From Maridesulfovibrio sp. (GTDB lineage: Bacteria; Desulfobacterota; Desulfovibrionia; Desulfovibrionales; Desulfovibrionaceae), in contig NZ_OY787459.1 in NCBI RefSeq assembly GCF_963678865.1, forward strand, positions 2,694,501 through 2,758,500: a DNA stretch of 64,000 nt, written 5' to 3'. Positions 16,702 to 25,362 of this stretch are shown in pieces. Each line of letters begins with the position of its first letter. Position 1 is the stretch's first letter. The translations under genes were made by a program, and so were the position numbers. The notes under the pieces were generated by a model. The model had not been told where the DNA came from, ran no database searches, and was given only the letters and a program-made list of their open reading frames with translations.

Positions 16702-18186
16702 ATGCTGATGGCAAATGTCTTAATTATCGATGACGATCCTTTTATCGGAGAGATGCTGATCGCTATTGCCGAAGCCCTCAATTACAACGGAGAAAAGGCC
16801 TTGACCCTCAAAGAGGGGCTTGATCTTGCCCGTGAGGAACGCTTTGATGTTGTTTTTCTTGATGTAATCCTGCCTGATGGAAACGGGCTCGATGCTCTGC
16901 CGGAACTTCAGCAGCTCAACAATATGCCCGAGGTAATTATCATTACCGGAAAGGGTGATTCCAAAGGGGCTGAGCTGGCGATAAACTCCGGAGCATGGGA
17001 TTATATTGCCAAACCAGCCAGTCAGGAAGAATATATGCTGCACATGAAAAGGGTCTTCCAGTACCGCAGCGAAAAACAATCTTCCAGCCCAAAGCTCGGC
17101 CATCATAATATCGTAGGACGTTCCGACTCAATTGTCCGTTGCCTTGGGCAAGCTGCCAAAGCTGCGGAAAGTCATGTCGGTGTACTCCTGCTGGGAGAAA
17201 CAGGGACCGGCAAGGAGCTTTTTGCACGGGCGGTTCATGACAACAGCATGCGGCGAAACGGTCCTTTCATAATAGTCGATTGTGCTTCGATCCCTGAAAC
17301 TCTCGTGGAATCAATACTTTTTGGACATGAACGGGGGGCATTTACCAGTGCGGATACAAGTCATGAAGGGCTTATAGCCAAGGCTGACGGCGGAACCCTT
17401 TTCCTTGATGAAGTAGGAGAGCTTCCGGTTTCCATGCAGAAATCCTTTCTTCGAGTCTTGCAGGAAAGGACCTATCGTCCTGTAGGCGGGCACGAAGAGC
17501 GCCGAAGTGATTTCAGGTTGGTTGCGGCCACAAACAGGGACCTTGAGGCATTGGTTCAAAGCGGACGTTTCAGGCAGGATCTGCTTTACAGGCTTCAAGC
17601 ATTCACCATTGAGCTGCCTCCTTTGAGACAGCGCGGAGAAGACATTCACAGGCTTTCCCGGTACTACCTGAATAAACTTGCTGCAGATTTCAATGCTCCG
17701 CCTATAGCCATTGCCGATGAGTTTCTCGATGCACTTAAGTCCTACTCATGGCCGGGCAATGTCCGTGAATTGTTTAATGTGCTGGAGCAGGTTTTTACTG
17801 CCAATCCAGAAGCAGGTGAGTTCCTGCCTATTCATCTGCCGGTCAGACTTCGTGTCTCGGCTGCTCAGGCATCTGTGCTTCCGCGGCAGGATTCGCGAAA
17901 TACTCTGACCCTGATTAAAGGTAATAAGTCACGCAAAATACAAGACGATGCTGCTGTTGGAACAACAATTCCGGAAATCAGCATACCGGATTCGTACAAG
18001 CTTCCGTCTTTTAAAGAATACAGGGAAGAAGCTGTAATCAGTGCTGAAAAAATTTATCTTGAAAGGCTCATTCTGATTAGCAAAGCCAATATGACAGAGG
18101 CTGCAAAGATATCAGGTATTTCAGTTTCGAGGCTATATGCCCTGCTTAAAAAGCACGACATCAAGAAGCAATACTCTATAGATTAG
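16702..18186 (+). CDS. Sigma-54-dependent response regulator (NtrC-type)
   Basis: The 494-residue protein has a receiver domain (residues 4-125, phosphoacceptor Asp54 in FLDVILPDG), an AAA+ domain with Walker A GETGTGKE and Walker [12 protein letters not shown], and a C-terminal Fis-type helix-turn-helix ([19 protein letters not shown]). The loop that contacts sigma-54, normally GAFTGA, reads GAFTSA here. A linker of about 60 residues separates AAA+ and HTH. A second ATG at 16708 is equally plausible as start. No cognate histidine kinase adjoins it. It is divergent from marR and ends in a strong terminator. It should activate a sigma-54 promoter elsewhere; the targets are unknown. Confidence 0.9.
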   Translation: MLMANVLIIDDDPFIGEMLIAIAEALNYNGEKALTLKEGLDLAREERFDVVFLDVILPDGNGLDALPELQQLNNMPEVIIITGKGDSKGAELAINSGAWDYIAKPASQEEYMLHMKRVFQYRSEKQSSSPKLGHHNIVGRSDSIVRCLGQAAKAAESHVGVLLLGETGTGKELFARAVHDNSMRRNGPFIIVDCASIPETLVESILFGHERGAFTSADTSHEGLIAKADGGTLFLDEVGELPVSMQKSFLRVLQERTYRPVGGHEERRSDFRLVAATNRDLEALVQSGRFRQDLLYRLQAFTIELPPLRQRGEDIHRLSRYYLNKLAADFNAPPIAIADEFLDALKSYSWPGNVRELFNVLEQVFTANPEAGEFLPIHLPVRLRVSAAQASVLPRQDSRNTLTLIKGNKSRKIQDDAAVGTTIPEISIPDSYKLPSFKEYREEAVISAEKIYLERLILISKANMTEAAKISGISVSRLYALLKKHDIKKQYSID

Positions 18187-18188
18187 GC

Positions 18189-18229
18189 AAAAAAAATCCT
18201 CTGCGACGGACCTTCGCAGAGGATTTTTT
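18189..18229. terminator. Strong bidirectional terminator
   Basis: A 14-bp perfect stem (AAAATCCTCTGCGA at 18193-18206, complement at 18214-18227) with A and T runs on the two sides separates the sigma-54 regulator from convergent rex. Confidence 0.92.
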
Positions 18230-18247
18230 CGGCAGCAATTTAATAAG

Positions 18248-18877
18248 CTAGTCCATAGAACTGATATTAAATGCTACAGAATAAAAGTGGTGTGTGAAGT
18301 CAACGTACTCAACCGGAACGGTTTTGGGTACGTCAATCCTTGCCTGTGCAAAGTTTACAATACCTTTGATTCCGCCATCTACCAGATAATTGGCCGCACG
18401 TTGCGCCCTTTCCGGCGGGGTAGTGATAATTCCGATTTCAAGTCCAAGCTCTTCCACCCGAGCCTTGAACTGGCGGGTACAGACAACCTCAAGACCGGAA
18501 ACGACTTCTCCAATCTTATAGGGATCGCAATCAAATGCGGCGCGAATGGAAAATCCGCGTAGAGCAAATTCCTTATGGCGCAACAAAGCTCGTCCGAGGT
18601 TACCGACCCCTACAAGTGCGCAACCCCAGACCCGGTCAACGCCGAGGGATTGCTTGATTGAAGAGATCAGTTCATGCACGTAGTAGCCGACGCCGCGCAC
18701 GCCGAATTCACCGAAATATGCCAGATCCTTACGAATCTGAGAAGGATTAACCGAACAGGCGCGGGCCAGTTTTTCAGAGGAAATAACCTCTACACCGTCC
18801 CGTTTGAGTCCTGTCAAAACCTGTATGTATACAGCAAGCCTTTTAATGGTCGCTTTGGGGATATTCTGGGTTTTCAC
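18248..18877 (-). CDS. rex: Redox-sensing transcriptional repressor Rex
   Basis: The 209-residue protein matches Rex in length and order: an N-terminal winged helix (ISSEKLARACSVNPSQIRKD, YFGEFGVRGVGY) and a Rossmann domain with GVGNLGRAL at about 90-98 for NAD(H). The C-terminal swapped helix ends VDFTHHFYSVAFN. Rex dimers bind operators when NADH is low relative to NAD+ and release when NADH rises. In Desulfovibrionales Rex is known to control energy-metabolism genes, and its location beside the ATP-synthase F0 genes is a recurring arrangement in the group. A candidate Rex operator lies at the atp promoter (21042-21059). Confidence 0.95.
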   Translation of the reverse strand: MKTQNIPKATIKRLAVYIQVLTGLKRDGVEVISSEKLARACSVNPSQIRKDLAYFGEFGVRGVGYYVHELISSIKQSLGVDRVWGCALVGVGNLGRALLRHKEFALRGFSIRAAFDCDPYKIGEVVSGLEVVCTRQFKARVEELGLEIGIITTPPERAQRAANYLVDGGIKGIVNFAQARIDVPKTVPVEYVDFTHHFYSVAFNISSMD

Positions 18878-19174
18878 TTTTATTTCCTATTTTCCATGAC
18901 AAATGCACTTGCACGAAAAGAATCAGCTGGTAGTTTAAGGTTTAGAGTTCCGGAGCCCACTACCTTCCCTCATTAGTTCGCTCACTCCCTACTTAAGAGC
19001 CGAGTCGAACGCAACCTTTTCCGCCACCGTCAATTATTTATATACACTAAAACCCTTGCTCTCGGCTACCCCGTCAGACGCATAATATTAATTTATGCAG
19101 GGTATTATAGCCATAATGTCGGTAAAACCCCGATACCGGCATCAAACATGTGAAAAAATTAACAATAATTTGTG
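18878..19174. other. Intergenic region upstream of rex
   Basis: This region of roughly 300 bases separates the atpE terminator from rex. On the minus strand an AT-rich segment around 19035-19052 (TATATAAAT-like) could hold the rex promoter. A degenerate Rex-like palindrome (ATGTGAAA, two bases, ATTAACAA) lies at 19148-19165. No gene is seen. Confidence 0.35.
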
Positions 19175-19204
19175 GAAAAAAAAGGAGGCCCGAAGACCTC
19201 CTTT
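19175..19204 (-). terminator. Intrinsic terminator of the atp operon
   Basis: AAAGGAGG (19181-19188) pairs with CCTCCTTT (19197-19204). On the minus strand a run of T residues follows directly, 23 bases past the atpE stop codon. Confidence 0.88.
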
Positions 19205-19226
19205 AAATATTTCCAAATCCTTAAAA

Positions 19227-19574
<348 letters not shown>

Positions 19575-19624
19575 TTATTTAACAGGTCGTTAGACCATTT
19601 CCCCAAAATTAAGTTTACTTGATC

Positions 19625-20311
19625 CTAGTGAGCTTCTTCCAGAGAACCTTTCAGGTAAATCATGGTCAGCATGAAGAAAATGAAAGCCTGGATAACCTTT
19701 GCCAGCATGAACAGGAAGTACATGGGCAGGGTTGAAACAACAGGAGCAAGCAAGAAGAGAAGAACGAGAACGATTTCCTCACCGCGGATGTTACCGAACA
19801 GACGCAGAGTAAGCGAAAGCGGACGCGAGATGTGGGAAACCACTTCAATGATAAACATCAAGGGAGACAGAGCCGGAATGGGGCCCATGAAATGCTTGAT
19901 GTAGTGGGCACCATGAAGTTTGATGCCGATGTAGTTGTAGTAAAGAAAAGTACATACAGCCATTGCTGCGTTAGTATTGACGTTCGCAGTAGGAGCGTCA
20001 AATCCGGGAACAAGACCCATAAGGTTCAGTACGAGGATGTATACAAAAAGAGTACACATGAAAGGAAATACCTGACGTCCGCCCTCACCGACGTTTGAGA
20101 CGACAAAATCTTCCAATCCCCCGATAATAATCTCGGCAAGGTTCTGCACCCCGCCGGGAACCAGACTAAGCCTTCTGGATACAATAAAACCCAGTACGAA
20201 AAGAACACCCATTCCGAACCATGTGTACCACACGTGGTTGGGGATGTGAGTTCCCAGAGCGTTGTTAAGCTCTGTCATGATCAATAATGGATGTGGTAAA
20301 CCTCCAGCCAT
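19625..20311 (-). CDS. atpB: F0F1 ATP synthase subunit a
   Basis: The start at 20311 is supported by AAGGAGG ten bases upstream, giving 228 residues. The essential stator arginine is Arg170 in SRPLSLTLRLFGN, followed by GEEIVLVLLFLLAP, and the C-terminal helix carries the LPMYFLFMLAKVIQAFIF segment. Five to six membrane helices are visible. Subunit a forms the two half channels that load ions onto the c ring. It lies between the subunit-I-like gene (upstream, 5 bases) and atpE (downstream, 74 bases). The F1 genes are not in the window, so the synthase is encoded from two loci, as in other Desulfovibrionales. Confidence 0.95.
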   Translation of the reverse strand: MAGGLPHPLLIMTELNNALGTHIPNHVWYTWFGMGVLFVLGFIVSRRLSLVPGGVQNLAEIIIGGLEDFVVSNVGEGGRQVFPFMCTLFVYILVLNLMGLVPGFDAPTANVNTNAAMAVCTFLYYNYIGIKLHGAHYIKHFMGPIPALSPLMFIIEVVSHISRPLSLTLRLFGNIRGEEIVLVLLFLLAPVVSTLPMYFLFMLAKVIQAFIFFMLTMIYLKGSLEEAH

Positions 20312-20316
20312 GATCC

Positions 20317-20739
20317 TTATGCCTCCTTCACTTTTTGCCGTAACCCGGCTACGCCCCAAAATATCGCATTCACAACTACCGTACTAAGACCTGCAAGAAG
20401 AGCGTAAATTGAACACTGTCCCCAGACTATTAGCCCGTAGATGATCAGCCCGGATAAAATGAGCCGACCGTAGAAGCGAATTAACAAGGACACAACCGCG
20501 CCCTTGCGCATGTAAGCCAGATGCTGACCGAACTTGGCCAGCGACCAGAAGTTGAACGTTACCAGAACCGTCCCTGCGGCCAGACCCAGTGCCCAGTGGA
20601 CAAACCCGATGGATACTACGGCTGCTATAAGACATGTTCCAACAGCTAGATACAATTGATTTCGCACCAAGCTGCGTACGTCCGGATGAGTGAAGCCCCG
20701 CCTGTGGAGGAATGATTCAATCTTCTGATTCATTTTCAT
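20317..20739 (-). CDS. ATP synthase subunit I-like membrane protein
   Basis: The protein is about 140 residues from an ATG at 20739 (or 20733, two codons later), with four predicted membrane helices and short loops (LAVGTCLIAAVVSIGFVHWA, then LAAGTVLVTFNFWSLAKF). It fits the ATP_synt_I family, small proteins that assist c-ring assembly or Mg2+ supply. The start lies inside the end of the AtpZ-like gene (overlap of about 20 bases), so translation is coupled. A longer frame to 20838 overlaps AtpZ heavily and is not credible. The assignment rests on position and membrane topology more than on motifs. Confidence 0.75.
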   Translation of the reverse strand: MKMNQKIESFLHRRGFTHPDVRSLVRNQLYLAVGTCLIAAVVSIGFVHWALGLAAGTVLVTFNFWSLAKFGQHLAYMRKGAVVSLLIRFYGRLILSGLIIYGLIVWGQCSIYALLAGLSTVVVNAIFWGVAGLRQKVKEA

Positions 20740-20986
20740 TGGTTCCAGGACCTTTCCCCTGATCCTTTTTCTGAATGCGCTGAACTTCATCGAATACGTT
20801 CTTGAAGCCGGCAGCGATTCCGAAACACAAGAAAACAATTAGAAGCCAAGGCTTCGTTCCCAACCATTTATCGAGATACCACCCGATACCCAACCCGACA
20901 AAGGTGGAGACAACCAGATGAGTTCCGATCGTTGCGGCATTGCCGAGCAGATCGAAGGTCTCTTTATTCCCTCTTAAAAAGAACAT
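20717..20986 (-). CDS. AtpZ/AtpI-family ATP synthase accessory protein
   Basis: The 89-residue protein has two membrane helices (GTHLVVSTFVGLGIGWYLDKW, with glycine motifs, then PWLLIVFLCFGIAAGFKNVF) and a charged C-terminal tail, as in the AtpZ/AtpI family found at the head of F-type ATP synthase operons. AtpZ with AtpI has been linked to Mg2+/Ca2+ transport or c-ring assembly in other bacteria. A CGGAAG site precedes the ATG. It is the first gene of the operon atpZ-(subunit I)-atpB-atpE and is preceded by a promoter-like pair at 21068-21097 and a candidate Rex operator. Confidence 0.82.
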   Translation of the reverse strand: MFFLRGNKETFDLLGNAATIGTHLVVSTFVGLGIGWYLDKWLGTKPWLLIVFLCFGIAAGFKNVFDEVQRIQKKDQGKGPGTNENESED

Positions 20987-21041
20987 GTTGCTTCCGGTCC
21001 TTTATTTTATCCGGGGTGGAATTTGGTGCGCAAAGCGGACT

Positions 21042-21059
21042 TTGCGCAAACCTTCACAA
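21042..21059. promoter_or_regulatory. Candidate Rex operator at the atp promoter
   Basis: TTGCGCAAACCTTCACAA is 18 bp long and matches the Rex-type pattern TTGTGAA-N4-TTCACAA with a conserved right arm. It lies just downstream of the predicted start point of the leftward atp transcript. It overlaps a nine-base inverted repeat (TGCGCAAAG, 21027-21048). Confidence 0.5.
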
Positions 21060-21067
21060 GTGAGTCC

Positions 21068-21097
21068 CGTCTAGCACAATCATCAAATAAGAGTCAA
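21068..21097 (-). promoter_or_regulatory. Predicted sigma-70 promoter of the atp operon
   Basis: On the minus strand TTGACT (21092-21097) is followed after 18 bases by TAGACG (21068-21073). The expected start point is near 21060, about 75 bases upstream of the first gene. The -10 is weak. Confidence 0.45.
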
Positions 21098-21299
21098 CGG
21101 ATTCTTTATCCAGAACCTCTATTTAACTGAAATTTTATTCCAAAGATCAGTAGAGGAACCCACCTCGCAACAAAAAACACATAAATTCATATCCCTGAAT
21201 AGCAGAGGGCGCAACAGCAAAATGAAATTTGAACATTCATTCAGCTTTTTTTTTAAAAAAAATTACAATTAATAAACTAAAATAGCTGTATATTTTTAT

Positions 21300-21317
21300 T
21301 TGTAAAAAATTTCACAA
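21300..21317. promoter_or_regulatory. Second Rex-like palindrome, upstream of the Lon-like gene
   Basis: TTGTAAAAAATTTCACAA fits TTGTGAA-N4-TTCACAA with one change in the left arm. It lies in AT-rich DNA about 117 bases upstream of the Lon-like start codon. Confidence 0.4.
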
Positions 21318-21340
21318 TCAGCCACTCCGGTTGAAAATGT

Positions 21341-21369
21341 TCACTCCTCCTGCGGAGTGACTTTTTTTC
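21341..21369 (+). terminator. Leader terminator-like hairpin before the Lon-like gene
   Basis: TCACTCC (21341-21347) pairs with GGAGTGA (21354-21360), loop TCCTGC, followed by CTTTTTTTCC. No gene precedes it on this strand, so it would end a short leader RNA or small RNA. Confidence 0.5.
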
Positions 21370-21434
21370 CATATACAAGTAAGTCTTACAGCTCAGACCG
21401 GATACCGAATTTATTACAGGAAGATCGCAAAAAT

Positions 21435-23846
21435 ATGACCATTTATGAATTGTCTTTGGACAGGCTCAGCTCCAGACAGGAGCCTTCTGATATAAATTAT
21501 GAATCCAGTGCGGAAATACCGGAATCAAAATACGATTACGATCAATTCCAGCCCCGCGCTTTGCAGGCTTTCCGAATGGCCCTTGCCATCAAGGGGACCT
21601 GCCATAATTTATACCTGTCAGGGGATCCCAATCTGGGCAGAAGCTATTTTGCCCGTGAATATTTTGAGCTTCGGGCCGCCAAACAGGAGACACCGCCGGA
21701 CCAGCTGTACCTGCATAATTTTTCTCGGCAGGACCATCCCATTTCGGTCAGCCTGCCTGCAGGACGGGGCAAAGAATTCAAAAATTCCATGTCCGAAACA
21801 ATTTCACAGATCAGGGAACAGTTGCCTGCCTGGTTTGAGCGGGAACCGCATGTAAAGGCCCTTGAACAGATTTCGAGATCATTTCAGGATGAGCGGGAAG
21901 ACCTTTTCACCAATATGGAAGGCATTGCCAAAGATCGCGGATTCAGCCTTGAAATTGATGATCACGGGGGTTTGACTCTGATCCCGCTCGTTGAAGGGCG
22001 CATCCTTAATGACGATGAATTTGAACGTCTCGACCCCGATGTGCGCAAAACCCTGCGCAATGCCGCAGACGACCTGTTGGCAGAAGTGACCACCATCCTG
22101 CGCCGGATCAGTAAAACTGAAGAAGGCTTTCGTAAGGATGAACGCCAACTGCATCAGGATTCAGCCAAGGAACTTCTCAAAGATCTGCTCAGCCCGTTGC
22201 ATGAAAATTTTGATGAGTTTGAGCAGATAAATGGCTACCTCATTGAAGTGGAGGAAGAATTACTCGATAACATTGACCTGTTCATGCCCAAGGAGGCACA
22301 GGCCCCGTCTCTTATTCCGGGTTTGCAGCTCCCGGAAGCATCTCCGGTAGAAGAGCTTTTCACACGTTTTGAAGTCAACCTGCTGGTAGATAACAGCAGG
22401 ACCAAAGGCGCTCCGGTGGTCATGGCCGATCACCCGACCATGTTCAACCTGCTCGGTTCGATTGAACGGGAATCTGAAATGGGAGCGCTGTACACGGATT
22501 ATACGCTCATACGCGCCGGAGCCATACATAAGGCAAACCATGGCTATCTCATTGTTTATGCAGATGATATTTTGAGTACCCCGTCGTCTTGGGAAGGATT
22601 GCTGCGCGCCCTGCGGACCGGTCAGGCCAAGATTGAAGATCCCGGTGATGGGGAACAGGTCCGCACTAAAACCATTGAACCCGAACCAATCCCGCTGGAT
22701 CTGACTGTAATTCTGATCGGCTCTGAGGAAACTTACGAAATACTGCTTTATAACGACGAAAGGTTCGGTAAATATTTTAAACTCAAAGCCCACATGCAGC
22801 TTACCGCTGAACGCAATGATGACAATGTCGAACGTTTCATCCGGGTGCTGGGCAAAATTATTGCTGATTCAAAACTGCTTCATTTTGACCGTTCATCTCT
22901 GGCCAGAATTGTGGATTATTCCAGTCGGCTGGCTGAAGACCAGAAAAAATTGTCTCTGCGCATCCCCCTTTTAAAGGAAATCATGGTTGAAGCATCGGCA
23001 CTGGCAAGGCTGGACAACAAAGATATGGTGGACCTGCCCGCGCTGGCAGAGGCCATTACCATGAAAGATTTCCGCTCCAATCTTTATGAAGATGAATATA
23101 TGAATGAATATGACCGAGAAGTCATCAAGGTGGAAACCTCGGGTGAGGGTGTCGGACGGGCCAACGGTCTTTCAGTCACTCTGTTCGGTAATTATGAATT
23201 CGGTCTGCCGCACCAGATTTCGTGCACCATAGGAGTGGGACACGGCGGAATTCTGGACCTTGAGCGGGAAGCGCGTATGGGTGGCCCTATCCATACTAAA
23301 GGTATGATGATCATTAAAAGCTACCTTGTGGGGCTTTTTGCTCAGGACAAGCCTATCGTGCTTACCGGCAGCCTCTGCTTTGAGCAGAGTTATGCCGGAA
23401 TTGAGGGTGATTCAGCTTCCGGGGCCGAGCTGGCCGCCCTGCTTTCAGGCATCTCCGGGGTACCCATCAAATTTGATTACGCTTTTACCGGGGCTGTCAG
23501 CCAGTCCGGGACCATCATGGCTGTTGGCGGAGTCAGCCGTAAGATCGAAGGCTTCTTTGAAGTCTGTCGCCGCCGGGGTTTCAACGGAAAACAGGGTGTT
23601 CTCATTCCGGCAGATAATGTGCTAAACCTTATGTTGAGAGACGAGGTTGTTCAGGCTGTGGAAAAAGGTGAATTCCATATTTATCCGGTCAAAACCATTG
23701 AAGAGGCTATCTACATCCTTACCGGAATTGAAGCCGGGGTTCGTGGTGAAGACGGAAAATTCCCCGAAGGAACCCTTTACCGCAAAGCTGATGAAAGACT
23801 GGCTGAACTGGCAAAGCTGGCCAGCCTTGCCGAGTGTAAAAAATAA
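21435..23846 (+). CDS. Lon-like ATP-dependent protease (AAA plus S16 domain)
   Basis: I prefer the ATG at 21435 (803 residues, MTIYELSLDRL) to a GTG at 21357, because the GTG sits inside a terminator-like hairpin and homologues begin near the ELSLDRL segment. The S16 peptidase domain is at the C terminus, with catalytic Ser660 in EGDSASGAEL and Lys703 in GGVSRKIEGF, exactly 43 residues apart as in Lon. The N-terminal ATPase has a modified P-loop, GDPNLGRS, with arginine where Walker A has lysine; this is common in the AAA_32 Lon-related group. There is no LonA N-terminal domain and no membrane helix as in LonB. It is probably a cytoplasmic quality-control protease. Confidence 0.9.
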   Translation: MTIYELSLDRLSSRQEPSDINYESSAEIPESKYDYDQFQPRALQAFRMALAIKGTCHNLYLSGDPNLGRSYFAREYFELRAAKQETPPDQLYLHNFSRQDHPISVSLPAGRGKEFKNSMSETISQIREQLPAWFEREPHVKALEQISRSFQDEREDLFTNMEGIAKDRGFSLEIDDHGGLTLIPLVEGRILNDDEFERLDPDVRKTLRNAADDLLAEVTTILRRISKTEEGFRKDERQLHQDSAKELLKDLLSPLHENFDEFEQINGYLIEVEEELLDNIDLFMPKEAQAPSLIPGLQLPEASPVEELFTRFEVNLLVDNSRTKGAPVVMADHPTMFNLLGSIERESEMGALYTDYTLIRAGAIHKANHGYLIVYADDILSTPSSWEGLLRALRTGQAKIEDPGDGEQVRTKTIEPEPIPLDLTVILIGSEETYEILLYNDERFGKYFKLKAHMQLTAERNDDNVERFIRVLGKIIADSKLLHFDRSSLARIVDYSSRLAEDQKKLSLRIPLLKEIMVEASALARLDNKDMVDLPALAEAITMKDFRSNLYEDEYMNEYDREVIKVETSGEGVGRANGLSVTLFGNYEFGLPHQISCTIGVGHGGILDLEREARMGGPIHTKGMMIIKSYLVGLFAQDKPIVLTGSLCFEQSYAGIEGDSASGAELAALLSGISGVPIKFDYAFTGAVSQSGTIMAVGGVSRKIEGFFEVCRRRGFNGKQGVLIPADNVLNLMLRDEVVQAVEKGEFHIYPVKTIEEAIYILTGIEAGVRGEDGKFPEGTLYRKADERLAELAKLASLAECKK

Positions 23847-23864
23847 ACCAGACAGGATATTTAT

Positions 23865-24635
23865 ATGTCCAAATCATGGATAAAGAGCAAACTTCCTGAA
23901 TTTGTACGGGATACTTTCAGGGATTTCTGCCTGGCAGGAAATGCGCTGGAAGAGCAGTTCGAAACTTTTGACCGTGAGCGCAGCGTCAGTTTTGAAGCTC
24001 TTGACGACCTCATCGGCACCAAGATGAATAAGGGGCTGCTTTGGCGCTTAAAGGATACGGCCCATCTGCTTTTCCGGAACGAAGAAAGCGACCCTCTTTC
24101 AGGACGTTTTCTGGATTGGGGTATGGGATATATTTTTCACGAGGCTTTCAAACTGCGTGAGGATGCTTACCAGAACCTCAACTACGCTCCGCTATTTTCT
24201 TCTTTGCGCGGCAAGGATACCGCTTTGCCCGAATCAGTAATCGGGCAGGGCTTTGTGCAGGTGGTGGAGCAGACCGAAGAAAGTATGGAAAGGGAAATAA
24301 GCCGTATCAGATTTATCATTTCCAGATGTCGAAAACTTTTCCCAATTTATCTGAAAAAACATAAGGGTAACCCACTTCTGGGACGCTTGCTGTTTTCCCA
24401 GAGCCATCTGATTCACGAGGTTTTTCGTGAGGAATATGAGATGCTTATTGATGTAGTATACGAGGATGAGCCCGAAATGCTTTATGTGTTGGCTTCGCGG
24501 AGTTTACGTCTGGGCGGGTGGATGGAAAAAGCTGTGGAAGCCACCGGACTGGCATTTAAATTAAACCCGAACAACCTCAAGGTGTTGCAAGAAAAAGAAA
24601 TTGTTGATAATTGGACAAAAACAGTTAAAGTATGA
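23865..24635 (+). CDS. Conserved-looking protein of unknown function, helical
   Basis: This 256-residue protein begins 19 bases after the Lon-like stop codon and is probably cotranscribed with it. It has no signal peptide or membrane segment and is rich in charged and aromatic residues. Long helices are predicted; the last 50 residues (SRSLRLGGWMEKAVEATGLAFKLNPNN) look like a single TPR-type hairpin. No catalytic motif is visible. A role as substrate adaptor or partner of the protease is possible from position only. Otherwise the function is unknown. Confidence 0.75.
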   Translation: MSKSWIKSKLPEFVRDTFRDFCLAGNALEEQFETFDRERSVSFEALDDLIGTKMNKGLLWRLKDTAHLLFRNEESDPLSGRFLDWGMGYIFHEAFKLREDAYQNLNYAPLFSSLRGKDTALPESVIGQGFVQVVEQTEESMEREISRIRFIISRCRKLFPIYLKKHKGNPLLGRLLFSQSHLIHEVFREEYEMLIDVVYEDEPEMLYVLASRSLRLGGWMEKAVEATGLAFKLNPNNLKVLQEKEIVDNWTKTVKV

Positions 24636-24683
24636 TGACTAAGCAAGCGAACAATTCTAAATAATCGCAGGAGGCCTTGAAAA

Positions 24684-25166
24684 ATGAAGAAACTGATCTG
24701 GCTCGCAATTGCATTCAGCCTGATGTTTACATGGGGATGTGCCAAAAAGCAGGTTCCGCAGGAAGATGTTGTAGTTGTCGAGGAAACTGAGGTTGTAGTT
24801 GTTGAGGAAGAACCCGCTGCTGAAGTTGTTCCTCCCACCCCTATGGAAATCTACGAAAGTGAGTACAAGACTCTTCCCACTTCCCACGTAGTAACAAAAG
24901 GCGAATGCCTCTGGTGGATCGCTGAGTACAAGCAGATTTATAATGATCCGTTCATGTGGCCCCTTATTTACAAGGCTAACAGGGACCAGATCAAGAATCC
25001 TGACCTGATTTATCCCGGTCAGTCTCTTGAAGTTCCCCGCGCAGGCTTCACCCTTGACGAAGTTAAGGATGTCCGCAAACAGGCCGGTGCTTCCTGGAAA
25101 GCTCTCGAGCCCGCTGAGAACGCAATGGTTCCCGGCGAAATGAAAGCCGCGCTCGGTTACCTGTAG
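24684..25166 (+). CDS. LysM-domain lipoprotein
   Basis: The 160-residue protein starts after an AGGAGG site. MKKLIWLAIAFSLMFTWGC is a lipoprotein signal with the modified cysteine at residue 19, followed by a valine/glutamate-rich linker. Residues of about 68-118 form a LysM domain (HVVTKGECLWWIAEYKQIYNDP, then IYPGQSLEVP) that binds peptidoglycan. The overall design, an anchor plus linker plus LysM, suggests an outer-membrane lipoprotein tethered to the wall. It is followed by a clear terminator. Confidence 0.9.
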   Translation: MKKLIWLAIAFSLMFTWGCAKKQVPQEDVVVVEETEVVVVEEEPAAEVVPPTPMEIYESEYKTLPTSHVVTKGECLWWIAEYKQIYNDPFMWPLIYKANRDQIKNPDLIYPGQSLEVPRAGFTLDEVKDVRKQAGASWKALEPAENAMVPGEMKAALGYL

Positions 25167-25190
25167 AAATACAAGCATACCCGGTTTTTA

Positions 25191-25231
25191 AAACCCCGGT
25201 TCCCGCAGCAGTGGAGACCGGGGTTTCTTTT
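25191..25231 (+). terminator. Intrinsic terminator after the LysM lipoprotein
   Basis: AAACCCCGGT (25191-25200) pairs with ACCGGGGTTT (25217-25226), followed by CTTTT. Confidence 0.88.
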
Positions 25232-25362
25232 GCTTGAACCGCAGCATGATTACGGGGTATAGAAAAGTAATTTATTTTTCTAACTATAAAATTTTGGGAT
25301 TCTTAAATCCTTTCATATCAAAAGGGATTTAAGGCCCCCGACAGGCCCCCGGAAGCAGATGC

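Noticed and set aside
19148-19165. Third Rex-like palindrome upstream of rex (autoregulation)
   Set aside because: Several mismatches in an AT-rich stretch; it could be chance.
21357-21434. GTG start at 21357 for the Lon-like protease
   Set aside because: It lies inside a terminator-like hairpin and adds 26 residues without family support; the ATG at 21435 is better.
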